Shown here: positions 22,815-35,288 of the stretch, piece by piece
Numbering within the stretch: the stretch's first letter is position 1
Layout: every line of letters begins with the position of its first letter
Translations under genes and position numbers: made by a program
The notes under the pieces: model-generated
What the model was told of the DNA's origin: nothing
What the model saw: only the letters and a program-made list of their open reading frames with translations
Database searches by the model: none
Assembly (NCBI RefSeq): GCF_963678635.1
Contig: NC_087065.1
Location: forward strand, 72,859,345-72,923,344
DNA length: 64,000 bases
Direction: 5' to 3'
DNA from: Symsagittifera roscoffensis
Lineage: Eukaryota > Xenacoelomorpha > Acoela > Convolutidae

Positions 22815-23861
22815 GGAAAAATGCTAGTCATACACTTTGCATACAATTCCATACGTACAGAAAATTGCATGAAAGGTCTATGATTAGTATTTTTTCATAT
22901 ATGGAAATTGTATGACTAGCATTTTTCCATAAACCAAAATTGTTGATTTTTCACATTTTAATTTCTCAAAATTTTTTGGTTGTGTTTTTAACCGATCACA
23001 AATGACATAATCCTTGATTACTCAAACGTAGTAACCAACGGTTTGGCCGTCTCGCATTAAAAATGTATTGGAAACAGCCTGATATGTGTTACTTCTAGCT
23101 CAGACAAACAATATAACGAAAGTAATAAACTTTTAAATTTTGGCAATAATTTTCAAAGATGATTATCTCTAAAATTTGAATTTTTAATTTACCAGACATT
23201 GATCAAGGCATACAAACACATGTCATACAAAAGAAAGAGGAGTTTTAAGCGTTTCTGCTGAAAAAAGTTATGAAGAGAAAAGGAAAAAAAATCCAATATT
23301 ACTATATCTAGGACTACGTTATACACACAAAAAAAATTTTATACGAAAATCAATTTGCGGTTGGAAAAAAACACAATAAGTTTTTGGGGGCAATTTCAAG
23401 AAAACTTAGAAAAATTTTTGTCGTCGCCATCAAAAAAATGCTAGTCATACAATTTCCATATATGGAAATTGTATGACTAGTGTTTTTTTTTTCAGAAAAC
23501 AAAAATAAAAAAAAGTCAAAGTTTTCAGTCGTAGCAGCCCAAAAAACGCTTAAATGTTTTGCCAGCAGTTGAAATGATTGTTCAAAGCATTTTTTCACAA
23601 AAAAATATTTTAAAAAAAATTCTAATCATGCAATTTCCATATATGGAAATTGTATGGCTAGCATTTTTTTCATACCATTTTTTTCCTTTTTTCAATGAAG
23701 AGATACCAATTTTGATACCAAAACAACTATAAAATACCTTTGAAATTCGTTTAATTTCGTTTTGCAAATATGTATGAAATTTGTATGACTAGCATTTTTG
23801 CATAGACTAAGTGTATGAAATTGTATGATTAGCATTTTCGGTCTATGTAGGTCAACCCGGG
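22759..23861. mobile_element. CCCGGG-ended palindrome-rich element
   Basis: Inserted into macro-repeat copy 2; copy 1 has the uninterrupted site near 17920. The ends read CCGGGATGACC and, inverted, CCCGGGTTGACC. Apparent target duplication is at most 2 bp (AC). The interior is full of inverted copies of a word based on CTAGTCATAC and GGAAATTGTATGACTAGC, separated by unrelated AT-rich DNA. A (AT)n run of about 28 bp lies at 22787-22814. No coding capacity. A 177-bp relative is at 35482-35658. I cannot assign it to a named superfamily. Confidence 0.8.
23441..23480. repeat. perfect 40-bp palindrome
   Basis: CTAGTCATACAATTTCCATA followed immediately by its exact reverse complement. Imperfect versions are centred at about 23641 and, as a half site, at about 22899-22925, all inside the CCCGGG element. 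Confidence 0.97.
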
Positions 23862-23869
23862 ACAGTAAT

Positions 23870-26800
23870 GCTTAAAAATTTTTATGGGAGTATTCAAAAT
23901 CCTATGTATCTAAATAGGGAATAGATTTTTCAAGGAATTTCGCTAATTTTGGCCATTTTTTGTAATCGTTCTTCATCTAGTTGTAAAAAACTAATGCTAT
24001 TTTATGTAAAAAGCGTGAAAACCCACATTGCTGATTAATTGGTATCATGTTAGGACAATGACACAAAACTTTGATCAAAAGTATGAGTTTTTTTCTTTCT
24101 TTCAGCCTGAAAAAAACGATAAAATTTGATCTATTGTACAATAAAACGAGTATTTTATAGTGTTCTGAATACTAGAAAAATCATCCAGGTCAGCTGAACC
24201 CATGCTGGCACTTCCGAATTATAGGACGAATTGTGCAGGTTATAACAACAAGAATATAAGCACACTGTGAACGTAAGATTTCCTTTCAATTCTAGGTCGA
24301 ATGAGCATATTAATTAAACGACACTATCGAAGATTATGACGCATGTCGGCCATGAATACTCAAGAAGCGATTGTCAACTTTTCATATTTTTCACCGATTG
24401 TTAAGAACCTGATGTATTCAGATAGGCAGTAAGTTTCTCAGGGAATAGATTTCCGAGCGTTGCTTTTTGGTTAATTTTTGTAATCGTTCTTCTTCTTATC
24501 GTGAAGAAATAATGCTATATTATATAAAAAGCGTGAAAACCCGCATTGTTGATTAACTGATATCATGTTAAGACAATGACAAAAAATTTTGTTCAAAAAT
24601 ATGAGTATTTTTTTTCTTTTAGCCTCAAAAAGAATGAAAAACGATGAAATTTGATCTAGTTTAAATAATTTGCGTATTTTTTAAAGACGTTTAAATAATT
24701 AGCGCTCTGAATACTAGTTAAAACGCTCAGGTCAGCTCAACCCATGCTGGCACTTCTGAATTATAGTAAGAATTGTGCAGGTTATAACGACAAGAATCTA
24801 AGCGCACTGTGAACCTTAGATCTCCTTTCAATTTGAGGTCGAAAGAGCATATTAGTTATACAATACTATCGGAAGTTTTGACGAATGTCAGTCATTAAAA
24901 CTCAACAATTGACTGTCAACTTTTCATATTTTTTACGGAATGTTGAAAAGCCTATGTATTCAGATATGGAATAGGTTTCTCAGGGAAAAATTTTCTGAGC
25001 GTTGTTTTTTGGCTGATTTTAGAAACATTTCTTCACCCAATCGTGAAAACCCTTGCTATATTATGTAAAAAAGTATGAATTTTTATTTCTTTTTTTTTCT
25101 TCAATAAGAAGAAATACAAAAAAGTTTGATCTATTTTAAGCTGTGATGTGTGTTTTATAGTAATGTGATTACTAAAAACAACGCTCAGATCAGCTGAACT
25201 AATGCTGGCATTTGCAAATTATCAGAAGAATTGAGAAGGTTACAATAATAAAGTTATAAGGATGTTGTGAACGTTAGGTCTCCTTTCAATTTGGGGTCGA
25301 ATGAGCATATTAGTTATACAATACTATCCAAAGTTTTGACGAATTTCAGTCATTGATACTCGAAAAATTATTGTCAATATTTCATATTTTTCACGGAATG
25401 TTAAAAACCCTATGTATTCAGATAGGGAAAAAATTTTTAAGGGAATATAATTCTGAGCGTTGTTTTCTGGCTGAGTTTTGTAACATTTTTTCACCTAATC
25501 GTGAAAAACCATTGCTATATCATGTATAAAAGCGTGAGTTTTCACTTCTTTTTTCCTCAATATAAAGACATACGATTAGGTTTGATCTATTTTAAGCTAT
25601 GATTTGTGTTTTAGAGAAGTGAATACTAAAAACAGAGCTCGGATCAGCCGAACTAATGCTGACACCGGCGAGTTATCAGAAGAATTGTGAAGGTAATAAC
25701 AATAGGGTTATATGGAATTTGTGAATGTTAGTTCTCCTTTCAAGTGTAGGTCGAATGAGCATATTAGTTAAACGACACTATCAAAAATTTTGACGCATGT
25801 CAGTCATGAATACTCAAGAAGCGATTGTCAACTTTTCATATTTTTCACGGGATGTTAAGAACCTGATGTATTCAGATAGGCAATAAATTTCTCACGGAAT
25901 AGATTTCTGAGCGTTGCTTTTTGGTTAATTTTTGTAATCATTCTTCTTCTTATCGTGAAAAAATAATGCTACATTATATAAAAAGCGTGAAAACCCGCAT
26001 TGTTGATTAACTGGTATCAAGTTAGGACAATGAGAAAAAATTTTGTTCAAAAATATGAGTTTTTTCTTGCCTCGAAAAGAAAGAAAAACGATGAAATTTG
26101 ATTTTGTTTAGAAAAAAATTGCGTTTTTTATAGTGTTCTGAAAACTAGAAAAAACGTTCAGGTCAGCTGAACCCATGCTGACAATTCCGACTTATAGGAA
26201 GAATTGTGCAGGTTATAACAACAAGAATATAAGCACACTGTGAATGTTAGGTCTCTTTTCAATTTTACGTCGAATGAGCATATTAGTTATAGAATACTAA
26301 CAAAAATTTTGACGAAAGTCAGTCATTAATACTCAAAAAACGATTTTCAACTTTTCATATTTTTCGTTGAATGTTAAAAGCCCGATTGATTCAGATAATG
26401 AAAAAATTTCTCGGGTAATAGATTTCTGAGCGTTATTTTTTGGCTGATTTGGGTCACATTTTCTCACCTAATCATGGAAACAATTGCTATATTATGTAAA
26501 AAAGCGTGAGTTTTTACTTTCTTTTTTGCCTCAAAAAGAAGACATACGAAAAAGTTTGAATTATTTTAAGCTATGTTGTGTGTCTTATAGTAATGTGATT
26601 ACTAAAAACAGCGCTCAGATCAGCTGAACTAATGCTTACCCTTGCGAATCATCAGAAGAATTGTGAAGGTTATAGCAAAAAGACTATAAGGATATTGTGA
26701 ACGTTAGGTCTCCTTCAATTTTAGGTCGAATGATTATATTAGTTTTTCAATACTATCGAAAGTTTTGACGAATGTCAGTCATTGATATTCAAAAAATGAC

Positions 26801-27946
26801 TGTCAAATTTTCATATTTTTTATTGAATGTGAAAAGCCCTATGTATTCAGATAGGGAATAGATTTCTCAGGAAATAGATTTCTGAGCGTTGTTTTTTGGC
26901 TGATTTTTTTAAAACATTTCCGCACCTAATCGTGAAAACCCTTGCTATATTAGGTAAAAAGCGTGAGTTTTTACTTCCTTTTTGCCTCAAAAGGATGACA
27001 TAAGAAAAAATTTGATCTATTTTAAGCTATGATGTGTGTTTCATAGTAATGTGAATACTAAAGAACACGCTCGGATCAATTGAACTAATGCTGACACTTG
27101 CGAATTATCAGAAGAATTGTGAAGGTTATAACAATAAAGTTATAAGGATGTTGTGAACATTAGGTCTCCTTTCAAATTTAGGTCGAATGGCCATATTAAT
27201 TAAACGACACTGTCGAAAATTTTGACGCATGTCAGCCATGAATACTGGAGAAGCAATTGTCAACTATTCATATTTTTCATGGAATGTTAAAAACCTTATG
27301 AATTCAGATAGGCAATAGATTTCTCAGGGAATAGATTTCTGAGCTTTGCTTTTTGGCTAATTTTTCTAATCTTTCTTCATCTTATCGTGAAAAAATAATG
27401 CTACATTATGTAAGAAGTGTGGAAACCCGCATTGTTGATTAACTGGTATCATGTTAAGACAAGGACGCAAAACTTTGATCGAAAATATTAGTTTTTTAAT
27501 CCTTCTACCACAAAAAGAATGAAAAACGATGAAATTTGAGCTAGCTTAAGACAAAACGCGTATTTTATATTGTTCTGAATACTAGAAAATTTGGTAGAAG
27601 GATTAAAAACTCATGCTGCCACTTCCGAACTATCGGAAGAATTGTGCACGTTATAACAACAAAGTTATAGGCACATTAGGAACGGTAGGTCTCTTTTCAT
27701 TTTTAGGTCGAATGAGCATATTAGTTATACAATACTATCCAAAGTTTTGACGAATTTCAGTCATTGATACTCGAAAAATTATTGTCAATATTTCATATTT
27801 TTCACGGAATGTTAAAAACCCTATGTATTCAGATAGGGAAAAAATTTTTAAGGGAATATAATTCTGAGCGTTGTTTTCTGGCTGAGTTTTGTAACATTTT
27901 TTCACCTAATCGTGAAAAACCATTGCTATATCATGTATAAAAGCGT
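23870..27946 (+). repeat. satellite array, block 2, with higher-order periodicity
   Basis: Unit landmarks start at 24295, 24837, 25295, 25749, 26268, 26724, 27181 and 27706, giving intervals of 542, 458, 454, 519, 456, 457 and 525 bp. The long/short/short pattern repeats, so the higher-order unit is about 1.43-1.45 kb made of one long and two short monomers. Long units carry the extra GGTATCA(T/A)GTTA segment. The array stops abruptly at about 27946 in mid-unit. Confidence 0.93.
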
Positions 27947-30173
27947 TAACAAAATCATTTCCATTGATCAATAATAGCTATTAAAATTGAAAATTCATGA
28001 AAAAGAAATTCATTATTCGAAACTTCCTCGTTTTTTTTGTGAATGATTGAAATCAATGCAAATTCTGAAAAATTTCAAAAAATTTTGCAAAATTGACACA
28101 AACTCTTTTTATATAGCAATGTTTATCACAATTCCTATGGTATTTGGCGAAATTCATTCAATGTTGGTAGAAATATACTCTTTTTTTTCAAACTGCGCTG
28201 ATTTTCTGCTTTTAAAATGTATTAGTACTGAAACGATATTGGAAAAAAGTAAATGTAAGCAAAATAAAATAAAATTAGGTTCAGCTAAAACTTCTTCACA
28301 ATTGTTCATAATCTCTCTTTTGCTTCTACAACAAATTTTATCCAGCTTTTTCCGATGAATTCAAAAAATCATATATACTAAGTTTTCTATTGCTTTCTGC
28401 TTTATATAGTGTCTCGCTTTTGTACTCACTGTGCTTGAAAATCTAGGCAGAACCAGGGAATTAAGAGGAAACATAGTATCAAATGAACGAATAGTTTGGT
28501 GGTAGGGGTGAAATCAGTGGTAAGCCTCGAACATATGAAAAATACTTTGTAATTTATTCAAGTTCACGTTTAGCAGACAAAACTTCTCTAACTGAGTAAA
28601 TATTTTGAATGTTTTCAGCAGAATGACTATTTTTAAACCAATTACAACCAATTACTTGCAAAATATTTGTAAAATCTCTTTTTATTCTTGATTTTTGTCC
28701 AAAGTTTCTAGAAACTCGATGAGTGAGAGAGAATTGAAACTTCTAAAGCATTCAAAAAAGAATACATAAAAACTTGATAGAAATGGAATTTACAGGTTTA
28801 ACTTTATGAAAAATTTGGTGAATGTAATATGAGCAAATATATTGGATATTATCCGACAATTTAATCGATTTAATGGCGGAACCTTCTTGGGAGTTTGATG
28901 AGTGAATTACAATAAGAATTTTGCAATGAAACTTAGTTCTGAATTACTGCTTTGAGTTAAATCTACCAAAAGCACGCTTTATAAAAATTAACTCAAAAAT
29001 TATGGACCCAAAACTGCATCAATTAAACGTTTCCTTAAATATAAATCGTAAGCATGCCTAATTCAACATAATTCTATACTCCCTAATTTTCCAATTGAAG
29101 AAAAACTGAGGCAAACAAGAACAATAAGACGAATTTCACAGTATGTTTTTTTTATTTGCTTCCTGCTGAAGATCACATCAATTGAGAGAATATACATCTA
29201 ACTCTGCTAAAATAATCAGTTTGCACAGAAAAGTCCAGCGAAATCCTTGATACTTTCTCTAACGAAATTCTACAACAACAACAAATTCGTGCTTTCTTAA
29301 ATATAATTAAATAAAAATAGATCTTGAAAGCAGTTTTTTGACTTATGCTGCATCAATTATTCTTTACAATATTTCTGTTTGCTTGATTCCAACAAAAAAA
29401 ATAGATGATTTGGTTCAAAATTGTATCAATTAACCGAAATTATTTGTCTCGGAGTTGGTTATTTTGAAGGAAAGTATCCTTAAAACATCTGACTGGTCAT
29501 GAATGTTTACGTTATATATCAAAAGTTAACGAAAATTTCAACGCATTACTCAACATCACCCATATTTAATGGTTTCTATGCTAGCTTTTTTCTCAATCTT
29601 TTACTAATAAGCTAAATTGAAGCTGAATGATCTCAAAACTTCCAGAGAATTGAACTCTGGTTTGTTTTCTCAAACAAATTTTATCTTGGGTCTTTCTTGG
29701 TTTTTTATTGTAATACATTTGCGAGTTTCAAATGTATTACAATTTAAACAAAAATTTATTCGTAAAACTGTATCATTTGAACAATCGTTTAAAACCCCAA
29801 GCAAATATGGCACCAAAAACTCCATTTGCTAGGAACCTTCAGAAAAAAATTTCTGAACTAGATAACTGTATCTTCTGATGTTACCGTTTAATTTCAACAA
29901 AAGACCAACAAAATAATCCAAACTTTCACCTTTTCTGTGTTAATTATCAATTAATTATCAAAAACAGTTAAAAAAATAATGATTTTTGACACATAAGCCA
30001 CCATTTATCTGCTTGGAAATGTGTTTCTCATTGAACTCAATCAAAGACACTAAACTAGGAAGTTTATAAAATGAAAGCAAGGCGAAAAGAGTCAATTAGC
30101 CAATGTTTTATAATTACCCACTATATTTGTGTCAATTTTTCAGCAAATGCGCATCCACTTATTAGTTCACTTT
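27947..30173. other. apparently unique non-coding sequence
   Basis: Beyond the satellite edge I see no element. A 103-codon frame at 28047-28358 is rich in Phe, Leu, Lys and Ser, and no domain is apparent, so I do not call it a gene. Confidence 0.5.
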
Positions 30174-30373
30174 NNNNNNNNNNNNNNNNNNNNNNNNNNN
30201 NNNNNNNNNNNNNNNNNNNNNNNNNNNNNNNNNNNNNNNNNNNNNNNNNNNNNNNNNNNNNNNNNNNNNNNNNNNNNNNNNNNNNNNNNNNNNNNNNNNN
30301 NNNNNNNNNNNNNNNNNNNNNNNNNNNNNNNNNNNNNNNNNNNNNNNNNNNNNNNNNNNNNNNNNNNNNNNNN
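30174..30373. other. assembly gap (200 N)
   Basis: Exactly 200 N, probably a fixed-size scaffold gap rather than a measured distance. Frames running through it are artefacts. Confidence 0.99.
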
Positions 30374-30429
30374 AAAATGACTATTGTGACAATAGGAGCT
30401 TTGATGTGATACTTTAATGTTGAAATATT

Positions 30430-30655
30430 TATGCAAGGCGAACTATCCCGCACCACATTACCGTTCCAAATTAAATACCGTTCCAAATCAAACAGACAGG
30501 CTAGTTGATCTTATTAACTCCATACACAATTCTTAATATTCAGCTTAAAGTTCATAGTCTGTCAAAATTTCATAAATCAAAAACTATTAGAGACCAGCTT
30601 ATGGACAGTTAGAACATTCAAAGTGTTGCCCTGATACGAGCAGTCTTGTTTTAAT
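30430..30655 (+). mobile_element. Helentron-like family variant, truncated
   Basis: Begins with CGAACTATCCCGCACCACATT and GTTCCAAAT words shared with 45080-45300 and 51170-51412. It ends with GCCCTGATACGAGCAGTCTT, the hairpin-side terminus in canonical orientation. Confidence 0.65.
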
Positions 30656-30937
30656 TTATAGTCACTCGTAGTCACTCTAAACCATTATCATTAAATTTCA
30701 CTATCAATTTGAGCTTGAATCTTAATAACAATAACAGATTTTGAGCTTAGCCTAATTTTATAGCATGATCTAAGAACACACACATGACACATGAACAAAA
30801 AATAGCACAAAAACCAAGGTTAACTGTTGCAAAAATGCTGTTTTGTGTTAAAACGTTTGTTATCAAGCAATTGGTTTAAATTATGTTCTATTTGCAAAAA
30901 GCTGGGCATTTTTGGCTTCAAGAATTGGAAAAAAATC

Positions 30938-31745
30938 ATATAGCTTTTACCCAAAACTTATTCCTTTTTTCTATGAGATATGAGAGGTGGATTCATATTG
31001 GGCCCGAACCCGTTATTTAAAAAACTGCAGAACTAAAAATTAACAATAGAAAAATGGCGGGAAAATTTTCTTTTTCAAACAAAAAAGTTCTTGATTCAAA
31101 GAAATGAACTGAACTTTTTCCACATATCAGTCAGCAATTTCATTCTTTGTTTTGACGCTACGCAGCAGAAAAGGGTACTTCAACACCTTCCACTGTGTCC
31201 GCCGCAAGAGAATTTTGTCTATCAGTCAATGTTTGACCACGTGATTAGAAATTTTACTCTGGCTTGAGTGCCAATAATTCACCCCGCGACTTTGCTCATG
31301 ACTTAATTAAGTTCAAGTTTTTAAACCAACCGTACAATAACTATAAAAAAATTTTAGGGCTGAGAAAACACGAATTTTCCATAAGATAACTTTAAGGAGA
31401 AAATTGTATCAACGTTGAGTTTTTTCAGTTGGTAAAAACATTGTGAAACTGTTTAAACTGTAAACTAATTTTGTAATACTCTATAACTAAAAATATACGT
31501 TATAATAAAATGAAAAAGAACGACAAAGAAATAAAAAAACTAAAAAAAAAATCCAAATATCATTGTTTAATATTGAAAGTTTGCTTCATGAGAAAAAATT
31601 GAAAGTTGTTGTGATCTTTTTTTCAAAAACAACATATTTCCTGCAGAATTGATCATAACAAAAATGCTAAAGAATTGATCGCTAAAAGTGTTATCTGTTC
31701 ACCAATTTATTTTTTTTCATATAATGTTTTTATGATATTACTGCT
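30938..31745 (+). repeat. duplicated block P
   Basis: About 0.8 kb starting at TTTTACCCAA(A/T)ACTTATTCC, highly similar to 33491-34262. It includes a less AT-rich stretch, GCTACGCAGCAGAAAAGGG to GCTTGAGTGCCA, conserved in both copies. No reading frame spans it convincingly. Confidence 0.88.
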
Positions 31746-31811
31746 GCTCGATAAATCTTCAAAAGCAGTCGGAACATTCAGGGCTTCGCCCTGATACGAG
31801 CAGTCTTGTTT
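31746..31811 (+). mobile_element. Helentron-like 3' terminal fragment
   Basis: AGCAGTCGGAACATTCAGGG followed by the hairpin and ATACGAGCAGTCTTGTT. It sits exactly at the junction of blocks P and Q. Confidence 0.75.
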
Positions 31812-31834
31812 TCTTCATTTTCAAATTTTGTTGA

Positions 31835-33490
31835 GCTGTGAAAATGTATCAGCAACATATTTGAGTTGAAAAACTCGCCATTTTTCTCTCTTTATTTAAT
31901 TGGTTGTTCCAGATTGTTTAAATTTACCCTGGTCAAAATTTTGACCTACGTTTTAATCAGCGCAACTTAAATTGATATTTTTAAATCGTCACGACCAAAA
32001 ACTTAAATGTATCGAACAATTTGGCCACTTCTGTTTTGAGCAATCATCAAATATGATTGAACGCGTTCGAGCAGCATTGTATAGCTCCTAAGTGTTCATA
32101 GAAGAATGATTTTGGTTTTTTGGTCATTTTAACTTTGAAGGCATCACTTCACTCAGAAAAAAATTAAGGCAAATTTACCTTAAAAAATACCTTAAAACAC
32201 ACTAATAATTTAAGTAAATTTGCACTACCTTCCGTACAATTTAACTTACAAACACCTTAAAAATTTACCTTTAATCACTTTAAAAGTTAGGATGTATCAG
32301 CCTTAAAAAACCTTAAAACTAAATTTTATAGGTAAAAAACCTTTAAAATTTTTTCTAAAAAAAGTAGGTAATTTACCTATATTTACCTTAACATTTCCTG
32401 TTTAGTTGAAATCAATCTTAAATTTTTTTAAATAAGGTTAAGTTATGGTAAATTTTACCCTAATTTTAATTTACCTGCAAAAGGGGGGTGTGTTTTGTTA
32501 ATAGGGACAAAATTTACATATGCTCAACTATTGATTGATTTCTTTATAGGGGTAGAAGTTTGTTACTAGGGGGATATTGATCCTTTGATAATGCATGTCT
32601 GAATCACTTAACCATAGATTCAACGTACTATGACATGCTATGTCCTACGGTTGAAATGTCAAACAGCCACCAATATTTCATTTGTGACTTCTGCATTTCT
32701 ACGGCGTCAAAAAAGCAAAATTTACCCGGTCGAGCTGTGCATTACCAGAGCCGCTTATACGGTTTTGGTGTTTGATGAAAAACAAGAAACAATTTTCATC
32801 TTTGCTTTGAAGTTTTCTTTTTGAACAAAAAAAACAATAAGTTTTATTCATTTTTGCAACATTTTGATTAAAGTCGATATAAAATACATTTGCTGATGGT
32901 CTCAGCTGACCAAAAAATGGTGAATTTATTTTCATCTCACTCTACTTCACAAAAAACTCTAGTCATAGCTAATGACTACATGATGAGCGCGGAACTTCAT
33001 ACCATTTGCCTCAATGTAAAATAACCCGTTCCCCGTCCCCCGTAAAGATAGCCTCGGTCAATATGTCACCTAGTATCAAGCCTATGAATGGTAATCAGAC
33101 AGGTCAGAAAGCAGACAGTTTTCAGCGTCTATTCAGTAAACGAGTTTAGAAAAAAAGCGACCTTAAATTGTCCAAAAGATTTGAGCAATTTTTTTTTTGA
33201 AGTAATATCTTTGATATCATTGACCTCTTGGATGATCAAGCTAACACTCCCCACCCCAATAATTATTTTCGAGTTAATTTATTTAACTCTGCGTGCAAAA
33301 TCACCCGATTCTGATTCTGAATGTCAAATTGGTTCAACTTGGAATTTAAAATAATTCAATAAAAATTGTTGTTTTTTTAAAAAATCATACTTATTGTATT
33401 CCTTTTGAATACAGTTTTGAGTTAAATCAAATTAGTCTGCTTAATTTAAGAAATGAATTTTGTCGGCCTGTAATCCGCACTCCTTCTTAG
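31835..33490 (+). repeat. duplicated block Q
   Basis: Matches 36293-38005 along its length, from GAAAATGTATCAGCAAC to TCCGCACTCCTTCTTAGAT. Both copies contain short open frames around a Phe-Leu-Arg-Arg-Gln-Lys-Ser-Lys stretch (32630-32824 and 37150-37332), but these differ at both ends and no family is recognised. Confidence 0.88.
32160..32480. repeat. ACCTTAAA-rich segment within block Q
   Basis: More than a dozen copies of ACCTTAAA, TTACCTTAA or their complement TTAAGGTAA in about 320 bp. The equivalent in block Q' is 36675-36985. Confidence 0.75.
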
Positions 33491-34262
33491 ATCCATATAG
33501 GTTTTACCCAATACTTATTCCTTTTTTCTACGAGATATGAGAGGTGGATTCATATTGGGCCCGAACCTGTTATTTAAAAAACTGCAAAACTAAAAATTAA
33601 CAATAGAAAAATAGCGGGAAAATTTTCTTTTTCAAACAAAAAAGTTCTTGATTCAAAGAAATGAACTGAATTTTTTCCACATATCAGACAGCAATTTCAT
33701 TTTTTGTTTTGACGCTACGCAGCAGAAAAGGGTACTTCAACACCTTCCACTGTGTCTGCCGCAAGAGAATTTTGTCTATCAGTCAATGTTTGACCACGTG
33801 ATTAGAAATTTTACTCTGGCTTGAGTGCCAAAAATTCATCCCGCGACTTTGCTCATGACTTAATTGAATTCAAGTTTTTTAACCAACCGTACAATAACTC
33901 CAAAAATTTTTTAGGGCTGAGAAAACACGAATTTTCCATAAGATAACTTTAAGGAGAAAATTGTATCAACGTTGAGTTTATTCAGTTGGTAAAAACATTG
34001 TGAAACTGTTTAAACTGTAAACTAATATTGTAATACTCTATAACTGAAATTATACTTTATAATAAAACGAAAAAAAAAACGACAAAGAAATAAAAAAACC
34101 AAAGAAAATTCCAAATATCATTATTTAATATCGAAAACTTGCTTCATGAGAAAAAATTGAAAGTTGTTGTGATCTTTTTTTCAAAAACACCATATTTCCT
34201 GCAGAATTGATCATAACAAAAATGCTAAAGAATTGATCGCTAAAATTGTTATCTGTTTACCT
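33491..34262 (+). repeat. duplicated block P'
   Basis: Second copy of 30938-31745, with scattered substitutions. It ends abruptly at about 34262, where it meets sequence not found in the P-Q junction. Confidence 0.88.
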
Positions 34263-34718
34263 AAAAAGTAACTCGGTAATTGAAGAAAACAGAGAAATTA
34301 AGCAAAAACTTGAAACGTCGTCAAAAGAAAGACCAAAAATTGAGGACAGGACAAGTAATTGGGAACTACTCATCAGAGTTTTCAATTGCCACATGTTCCC
34401 CGAAATGGAATGGTTTACCTAAAAGCTTGAGGTTGATCATAAACAAGTGTCAAAGTATAAAAGTAATTCAACACATATGTAAAATCTTTACTTGAATGAA
34501 TTTCAGTTAACAAACATTGAAGTTTTCAATTGTTTTTGTATTTACAACTATTATTTTTACCTTACATTTTTTCCCTTTTTTTTCTAATAAAGTTTAGATG
34601 CCAGCCTTGGTTAAGTTAATTATAATTGTTGGTTGGTAAACTATTACACAATTAGAAGTCCGACAGAATTGAGTCTTATATCGTTTTGAAAAATAGTTTT
34701 TTTTGGGGGACAATTTGC

Positions 34719-35045
34719 GGATTCCGCTTACAATTTACGGATTCCACCTGCAATTTGCGGATTCCACTTACAGTTGTGGATTCTGCGACAACTTAAATTT
34801 AGTAAACACGCATAATTTTGTTTGTTTATGGATTCCACAAACTGTCCCGGATTCCGCTAACTTTTTTCCGGATTCCACAATATTATTTTGTTGCGGATTC
34901 CGCAAATTTGCTTGTTTTTGGAGCAATTTTGAGCAAATAAGTGTTTTAGGTATTTGTCCGGGGAATCCAAAATAGCAAAGAAGATCAAAGAAAAATAGCA
35001 ACGTTGTGGATTCCGCAACAATTCTGTTTTTGCCTGTTGTTCCGC
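34719..35045. repeat. clustered GGATTCC motif
   Basis: About ten copies of (G/C/A)GGATTCC(G/A)C in 330 bp, spaced irregularly by 15-60 bp, several within the longer GCGGATTCCGCTTACAATT. The copies are all in the same direction. Confidence 0.85.
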
Positions 35046-35288
35046 TTACAATTCACCAAATGCACAGTTGGGCCTCGTAATGGCAACTAAATATTTTTTT
35101 CACTCATATTTGATGCAAAAAAATCTTAAAATTTCATGAAATTTTAGGGCTTTATATCAGAACTTTTTCTGAGGCAGCTTTTGGCTCTCTTTTTCTGCTT
35201 GGTACGTGACACCTTGTCTCATGATAATACTCGACTGCAGTATATTTCAGTTTGTAGTTGGTAAGTTTTTGTCATTTTTGTCTTTTTC

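Larger units (their letters stand above)
19700..27946 (+). repeat. macro-repeat copy 2 with longer satellite array
   Basis: Same order as copy 1: a lead segment of about 2.1 kb, interrupted by a Tc1-like element (21263-22169), then the junction region interrupted by the CCCGGG element (22759-23861), then the satellite array to 27946. Without the two insertions the lead aligns with copy 1 throughout. Confidence 0.9.

Noticed and set aside
28047-28358. 103-codon + strand frame
   Set aside because: Composition is Phe/Leu/Lys/Ser-rich as expected of AT-rich DNA. No domain, splice or poly(A) evidence was seen.
30071-30486. Four frames of 83-121 codons
   Set aside because: They are mostly unknown residues from the 200-N gap.
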